NCBI GenBank assembly: GCA_016929815.1
Contig: JAFGIC010000034.1
Coordinates: 1 to 9,928, forward strand
DNA from: Deltaproteobacteria bacterium
GTDB taxonomy: Bacteria; Desulfobacterota; DSM-4660; Desulfatiglandales; HGW-15
Reading direction: 5' to 3'
Length of the DNA: 9,928 bases
Shown here: positions 6,358 to 9,928 of the stretch, one piece after another
How the letters are laid out: each line of letters starts with the position of its first letter
Numbering within the stretch: the stretch's first letter is position 1
Position numbers and translations under genes: made by a program
The notes under the pieces: generated by a model
What the model saw: the letters and a program-made list of their open reading frames with translations, nothing else
Told to the model about the DNA's origin: nothing
The model's database searches: none

Positions 6358-7871
6358 CCAGGCGTGACCTTGAGTCTTTGGCTGTATTGGTTGTTGATGA
6401 TGAGCCAATGGTCCGCGAGACCTTGGATCTTTTTTTTCAGAATCTGGGCATCCTGAATATTCAAACCGTAGATAGTGGTGAAAAGGCCGTCGATGAGATT
6501 AACCGAGGCCGGTATGATTATGTCTTTATGGACCTTATGATGCCTGGAATTAATGGGATAGAGACCCTTAAGCGAATACGGGAATCCCAACAGCTTACAA
6601 GCGTTATAATCATGACGGGCTACCCTTCAATGGATAGCGTAATAGAGGCAATGCGTAACGGGGCATCGGATTTCCTGCTGAAGCCCTTTCGCCTTCAGGA
6701 TATAAAAATTAGCCTCGAGAGGATCCAGAAGTTCCATCTCCTGATGGAAAAGAACTGGCTGCTTTATCAGGAATTAGAAGAAAAGAAGGAAGTAGAAAAG
6801 TTAAACAATGAGTTGCAGCACAAGATCAGAGTTCAAACCGTCATGTACAATATCGTGGACTCTCTATCGAGAATTAACAGATCAGAAGATCTCTATAATT
6901 ACTTGGTCAAAAAGAGCATTGAATCCTGTAATGCCAAAAAGGCATGTTTCATGATTTATGAACATGGGAATTCCAACCTTATGGTCCTTTCACAACGAGG
7001 CCATGAAGGCTTGAAACCCGGCACCAGAATTAGCCTGAGAGAGAGTCCAAAAGGGGGCAGGATTTTAGATAGAAGCTATGTGGACCTTCTTTTTACGGAG
7101 ACCGCGGAAGGTGGATTATTTCCTGATGGGAGGAGCTATAATAACGGTTTTATGTGGATACCTTTTAATATCAGAAATCAACCCTTTGGCGTTCTTATTG
7201 TCGCTGAAAAGGAGGAGGAAAAGGCTTTTGATGATGAGGATGAATTCATCCTGATGTTCCTTGCCGAGAGAACCGCCCTTAATATTGAAAATATGGCCCT
7301 TTACGACAACCTCATGGAAAGTCTTATGGCCTCCCTTATGTCCCTTATGGGTGCCATTGAGGCCAAGGATCCGTATACACAGCAACACTCTTCAAGGGTT
7401 ACCGAGTATTCTCTAAAGACTGCCCGTATAATGGGATGTAGTCATGACGATATTCAAAGGCTTGAATCAATCAGCCCTATTCATGATATAGGCAAGATCG
7501 GCATTCATGACAGCATCTTGAATAAACCCGGAAACTTGACGGAGCAGGAATTCAGGCAAATCAGGAAACACCCCCTTATAGGCGTAAATATTGTTTCCCC
7601 TCTTGGCATGGATTCCGAAGAGAAGGCCATTATCAGGAATCACCATGAAAGATGGGACGGAAAGGGTTACCCTGATGGTCTCAGGGGTATAAATATTCCC
7701 AGACTTGCAAGAATTCTTTCAGTAGCGGATGCCTTCGATGCGATGAAATCGAGCAGGGCCTATCGTAAGGCCCTTCCTTTTTCCAAATGCCTTAAGGAAT
7801 TAAGAGACAACAGCGGCACCCAGTTTGATCCGGAAGTAGTCGAAGCAGCCCTGACAGTGTTTACCGGATGA
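6321..7871 (+). CDS. REC-GAF-HD-GYP response regulator, probable cyclic-di-GMP phosphodiesterase
   Basis: This is a cytosolic three-domain protein of 516 residues. The receiver (about 20-135) has D26/D27, phosphoacceptor D71 (VFMDLMMPG), T99 and K121. A helical linker (140-175) leads to a GAF-like sensor domain (about 172-328). The HD-GYP domain (about 335-516) has H356, HDIGKIG (H388, D389, K392), H417 (RKHP), HHERWDGKGYP (441-451) and D470 (ADAFDAM). All hallmark metal and GYP residues are present, so hydrolysis of c-di-GMP is expected. The overall plan resembles RpfG with an added GAF domain. The start GTG 6321 has AGAGG 10 bases upstream. The next in-frame ATG lies inside the receiver and would break it. 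The GAF ligand cannot be told from the sequence. Overlap with the preceding regulator and the PilZ-like gene downstream point to a c-di-GMP circuit linked to motility. Confidence 0.95.
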   Translation: MQIETIQRYKTLTRRDLESLAVLVVDDEPMVRETLDLFFQNLGILNIQTVDSGEKAVDEINRGRYDYVFMDLMMPGINGIETLKRIRESQQLTSVIIMTGYPSMDSVIEAMRNGASDFLLKPFRLQDIKISLERIQKFHLLMEKNWLLYQELEEKKEVEKLNNELQHKIRVQTVMYNIVDSLSRINRSEDLYNYLVKKSIESCNAKKACFMIYEHGNSNLMVLSQRGHEGLKPGTRISLRESPKGGRILDRSYVDLLFTETAEGGLFPDGRSYNNGFMWIPFNIRNQPFGVLIVAEKEEEKAFDDEDEFILMFLAERTALNIENMALYDNLMESLMASLMSLMGAIEAKDPYTQQHSSRVTEYSLKTARIMGCSHDDIQRLESISPIHDIGKIGIHDSILNKPGNLTEQEFRQIRKHPLIGVNIVSPLGMDSEEKAIIRNHHERWDGKGYPDGLRGINIPRLARILSVADAFDAMKSSRAYRKALPFSKCLKELRDNSGTQFDPEVVEAALTVFTG

Positions 7872-8157
7872 GTGAAAATCTCCGAACTAATAATATGCTC
7901 AAATTTTATTCGCCTTCGCCATGCGGCCTTCGAAGATCCTCTCTTTTTTAACGGGGATGCCATTTTTAACACATATCATCTTGCATAGACAGCCATTGCC
8001 TGCTTTGATTTGTAGACCTTATGGATTCGATACCTGACCATCTTAACATGATATTACTGTGGACAGCATTTTAGTTGCATAAGAGGTAAATTTATGGTTT
8101 TCTTATTTAAAATAAGGCTTATAGGTTTATATAATTGTAATTTGCGGGGTTAAGATC
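7872..8157 (+). other. Intergenic region upstream of the PilZ-like gene
   Basis: This is a 286-base gap with no plus-strand gene and no clear terminator. A weak 8-bp palindrome CTTCGAAG lies at 7928-7935. The minus strand holds a short open frame (7899-7979, 26 codons plus stop) with gene-like composition but only a weak ribosome binding site. The last 50 bases are AT-rich and contain the promoter candidate listed separately. Confidence 0.5.
8107..8135 (+). promoter_or_regulatory. Possible housekeeping promoter for the PilZ-like operon
   Basis: TATAAT (8130-8135) is an exact -10 box. The hexamer 17 bases upstream is TTAAAA (8107-8112), a poor -35 box. Transcription would start near 8142, leaving a leader of about 16 bases. 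GGGG at 8146-8149 is the only Shine-Dalgarno-like stretch ahead of ATG 8158. In AT-rich DNA such a box can occur by chance. Confidence 0.35.
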
Positions 8158-8733
8158 ATGAACTTTGTCAATAAACGCGGCCATTTCAGGGTGGAGATAT
8201 TAGTGCCGGTCAAGTGGCAGGTGCTGAACGAGGAAGAGACGGAGAAGGTGAAAAATGGGACAGGCAGTTCCTTATTCAGGCAGGAAGGACTTCCGGGCCC
8301 AATTGAGGAATTTTTAGAGCAGGCGTCTCCCGGATCAAAGGAAGAGCAATTGTATCGATCCCTCCAACTGCTCAACAACAAACTTGATTTTATCATAGAT
8401 CAGTTGCTTTCCAGGTCAATTGACGGGACACTCAACCGGGATGACATAATAGAGATAAGCGCTTCAGGCCTGAAGTTAAGAACCACGGAAAATATCGATA
8501 TCGGGGCGTTTCTAAAAATAAATCTGATAATGCCAGGGACGTTCCAGTACCAGTTGGAGCTTATAGTCGAGGTATTAAGGATCGAAGAGAGAAGTGACGG
8601 TTTTATTATTGCCGCACGGATCATTTGTATAGATGATGATGCGCAGGATTCGATCGTAAAAACGGTTTTTCAAAAACAGAGGATGGACATACGAAGGCTC
8701 AAGTCAAGCCAGGAGGATAATAACGGTGGTTGA
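8158..8733 (+). CDS. Atypical PilZ-like domain protein, probable cyclic-di-GMP receptor
   Basis: The 191-residue protein opens with KRGHFRVEILVPVKW, where R7-x3-R11 is the RxxxR motif of PilZ domains. The second motif, normally (D/N)xSxxG, appears as EISASG at 99-104, followed by the expected beta strands (LKLRTTENIDIGAFLKINLIMPG). About 85 residues separate the two motifs, including a helix LLNNKLDFIIDQLLSR (71-86). This is far longer than in simple PilZ domains and resembles atypical or helix-inserted PilZ proteins. It is predicted to be cytosolic, with no signal or membrane segment. Binding of c-di-GMP is likely but less sure because the first acidic residue is Glu rather than Asp or Asn. 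Its neighbours are the HD-GYP gene upstream and a kinase-like gene overlapping its end by 8 bases. Confidence 0.75.
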   Translation: MNFVNKRGHFRVEILVPVKWQVLNEEETEKVKNGTGSSLFRQEGLPGPIEEFLEQASPGSKEEQLYRSLQLLNNKLDFIIDQLLSRSIDGTLNRDDIIEISASGLKLRTTENIDIGAFLKINLIMPGTFQYQLELIVEVLRIEERSDGFIIAARIICIDDDAQDSIVKTVFQKQRMDIRRLKSSQEDNNGG

Positions 8734-9502
8734 ATTATCCAGAAAAGAGATAATCAGGCTGTTTAAACTGGCCTCTCTTGGGAAGCTGATCGGCGGACTT
8801 GTACACAACCTAAACGGACCATTGCAGAATCTTGGCCTCGATATGGAGTTGGCGGGTTATGCTTTAAAGGACAGCCCTGATTTGGATAATGAAGGAGTAA
8901 AGAATATACGCGCCCGTCTAAAAAGAATGGAAGAAGAATTCGAACAGATAGACCGTCTGATAAAAACGGCTTCCGTAAAAGCCGGTCAGAACGAAGATGA
9001 CGGCAGTAATAATCGAATAGATATAAACGATTATTTGCAGCAGGAGTTATGGTTTTTACAGACCGACCTCTATTTCAAGCACAATGTCCAAAAAGAGCTA
9101 ACATTCCAGGATAATCCGCCATTAAACTTCAATCCCACGAGGGATTCATTAATAGCATTGAGCTGGTTTTTGCAGTCACTTATCGAAGAATTGGAAGGTG
9201 AAGGGGTTAAAGGACTGACCCTTAAAACCGTTTTTGAGGATTTATCTCTGATGATAATCATCAACACAAAAGAGGGTAATCCGTCAGAAAGGTTTATGAA
9301 GCTATTGAAACAGGATTTATCGTCTTCTGAGCGTATAAGGGACGAGGATAGCGATATGGGAATATTCCTTGCCTTGTTGATATTTGATGCGGAAGGGATC
9401 GCTATTGAGGCTGATCTTGAACCCTCCGGTTCGCGTATTACTATTACCTTTCCCATTCCCGACAAAGAGGATCAGACAAATCGGGCAATGAGCAGCTTTT
9501 AG
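8726..9502 (+). CDS. Histidine-kinase-like protein with intact H-box and degenerate ATPase domain
   Basis: Residues 15-45 form a dimerisation/phosphoacceptor-type helix with LASLGKLIGGLVHNLNGPLQNL, where H27 sits in an H-box variant of HExxNPL. A second helix follows (58-82). Residues 98-245 have the outline of a HATPase_c fold: NPTRDSLIALSWFLQSL where the N-box should be, and GIFLALLIFDAEGIAIEADLEPSGSRITITFPIP as in the C-terminal part. The N-box Asn appears to be Gln, the DxGxG (G1) motif is absent around 175-190, and the G2 glycines are lost. ATP binding is therefore doubtful. No sensor or membrane domain is present (258 residues). GTG 8726 has AGGAGG (8711-8716) at 9 bases and overlaps the PilZ-like stop, indicating translational coupling. 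It may act as a phosphotransfer protein like Spo0B or ChpT, or as a scaffold. This is an inference. Confidence 0.72.
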   Translation: MVELSRKEIIRLFKLASLGKLIGGLVHNLNGPLQNLGLDMELAGYALKDSPDLDNEGVKNIRARLKRMEEEFEQIDRLIKTASVKAGQNEDDGSNNRIDINDYLQQELWFLQTDLYFKHNVQKELTFQDNPPLNFNPTRDSLIALSWFLQSLIEELEGEGVKGLTLKTVFEDLSLMIIINTKEGNPSERFMKLLKQDLSSSERIRDEDSDMGIFLALLIFDAEGIAIEADLEPSGSRITITFPIPDKEDQTNRAMSSF

Positions 9503-9505
9503 AGT

Positions 9506-9928
9506 TTAGACATAGTCACCCCTTTTGAATCTTGCTATCTCGGCTCCAATAGTTATCGTCATATCAGATATAATGGACTTCAATTTTACAGGCGTTCCGG
9601 GGGCCGATTCTATTTCTCTCAGGGTTTCCATCCTATCCTCAAGATGGTTGACCAGGGGGGTTAGCCCCGTGGCGGGAAGGGATGAGTCTGATAATTTTGA
9701 GGCATAAAAATCAACAAGATTCAGTGTTTCTTTCAATTCCTCAATCATGTAATCCTTACCGGCGACGTCTAAAGGCTCTTTAATATACTCCGTCCCATGT
9801 AGAATACTTATACCGTTTACAACCGGGCCCGAATTTTCTCTATTTGCAAATGGTTCTTTCTTTTCGAATGCGGAGCTTACCTGCTCCATAATCTTCTTAA
9901 AATCACTATCATGCGGCCTGTTTTTATT
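9506..9928 (-). CDS. Uncharacterised protein, possibly flagellum-associated, open at the window edge
   Basis: I do not recognise a named family. The frame runs leftward to a stop at 9506-9508 and stays open to the window edge. If ATG 9889 is the start, the product is 127 residues, with only AAGAAG 3 bases upstream. The 13 codons beyond it also read like protein (RPHDSDFKKI), so the true start may lie outside. The N-terminal third is polar and probably flexible. The C-terminal part (about 47-127 from ATG 9889) is helical and ends in SIISDMTITIGAEIARFKRGDYV. Small acidic-helical proteins with a similar -xFxRGDY ending occur, to my recollection, near flagellar genes in related bacteria, but I cannot confirm it here. 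It converges on the kinase-like gene with 3 bases between stops and no visible terminator. Confidence 0.75.
   Translation of the reverse strand, partial: NKNRPHDSDFKKIMEQVSSAFEKKEPFANRENSGPVVNGISILHGTEYIKEPLDVAGKDYMIEELKETLNLVDFYASKLSDSSLPATGLTPLVNHLEDRMETLREIESAPGTPVKLKSIISDMTITIGAEIARFKRGDYV

Noticed and set aside
7760..7972. 70-codon minus-strand frame across the end of the HD-GYP gene
   Set aside because: About half lies antisense to conserved HD-GYP codons, and it has no ribosome binding site or known motif.
8020..8040. tRNA T-loop-like stretch on the minus strand (GGTATCGAATCC)
   Set aside because: The flanking bases do not pair as a T-stem, and no anticodon, D or acceptor stem can be laid out around it.
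8060..8079. TGG...TTGCA resembling a sigma-54 promoter before the PilZ-like gene
   Set aside because: The GG-to-GC spacing is 14 bases instead of the required 10.

Overview
The window is part of a late flagellar gene cluster followed by a set of signalling genes, most likely from a Desulfobacterota-type bacterium (the former Deltaproteobacteria). That placement is an inference. It rests on a moderate-GC, Gram-negative style flagellar cluster, a good sigma-54 and sigma-28 style promoter pair ahead of fliD, a very large multi-module FliD, and orphan receiver, HD-GYP and PilZ genes next to flagellar genes. Nitrospirota or a related phylum is not excluded.

Layout. A strong intrinsic terminator (43-81) closes an upstream gene outside the window. 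Two stacked promoter candidates follow: sigma-54-like at 141-156 and sigma-28-like at 183-210. They precede fliD (273-4247), which encodes a 1324-residue filament cap protein, nearly three times the usual size, containing four divergent copies of a roughly 105-120 residue module. Next come fliS (4312-4749, flagellin export chaperone), a non-coding gap of about 480 bases with a perfect 15-bp inverted repeat and a sigma-28-like promoter, and flaG (start reassigned to TTG 5231). A REC-only response regulator with a SHOCT-like tail (5668-6357) follows. It overlaps by 37 bases a REC-GAF-HD-GYP cyclic-di-GMP phosphodiesterase (6321-7871). After a 286-base gap come an atypical PilZ-like protein (8158-8733) and, overlapping it by 8 bases, a histidine-kinase-like protein with an intact H-box but a decayed ATP-binding domain (8726-9502). 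A minus-strand gene of unknown function (9506-9928, open at the window edge) converges on it with 3 bases between the stop codons.

How they fit together. FliD, FliS and FlaG act at filament assembly: cap, flagellin chaperone and filament-length or structure factor. The second half looks like a local control module: two receivers, one fused to a c-di-GMP-degrading HD-GYP domain, a probable c-di-GMP-responsive PilZ-like protein, and a degenerate kinase that could be a phosphotransfer partner or scaffold. The physical linkage suggests control of motility by c-di-GMP and phosphorelay, but the sequence alone does not show partners. No mobile element, CRISPR array, rRNA or tRNA was found. The most unusual points are the modular FliD, the REC-SHOCT regulator and the pseudokinase-like gene coupled to the PilZ-like gene.
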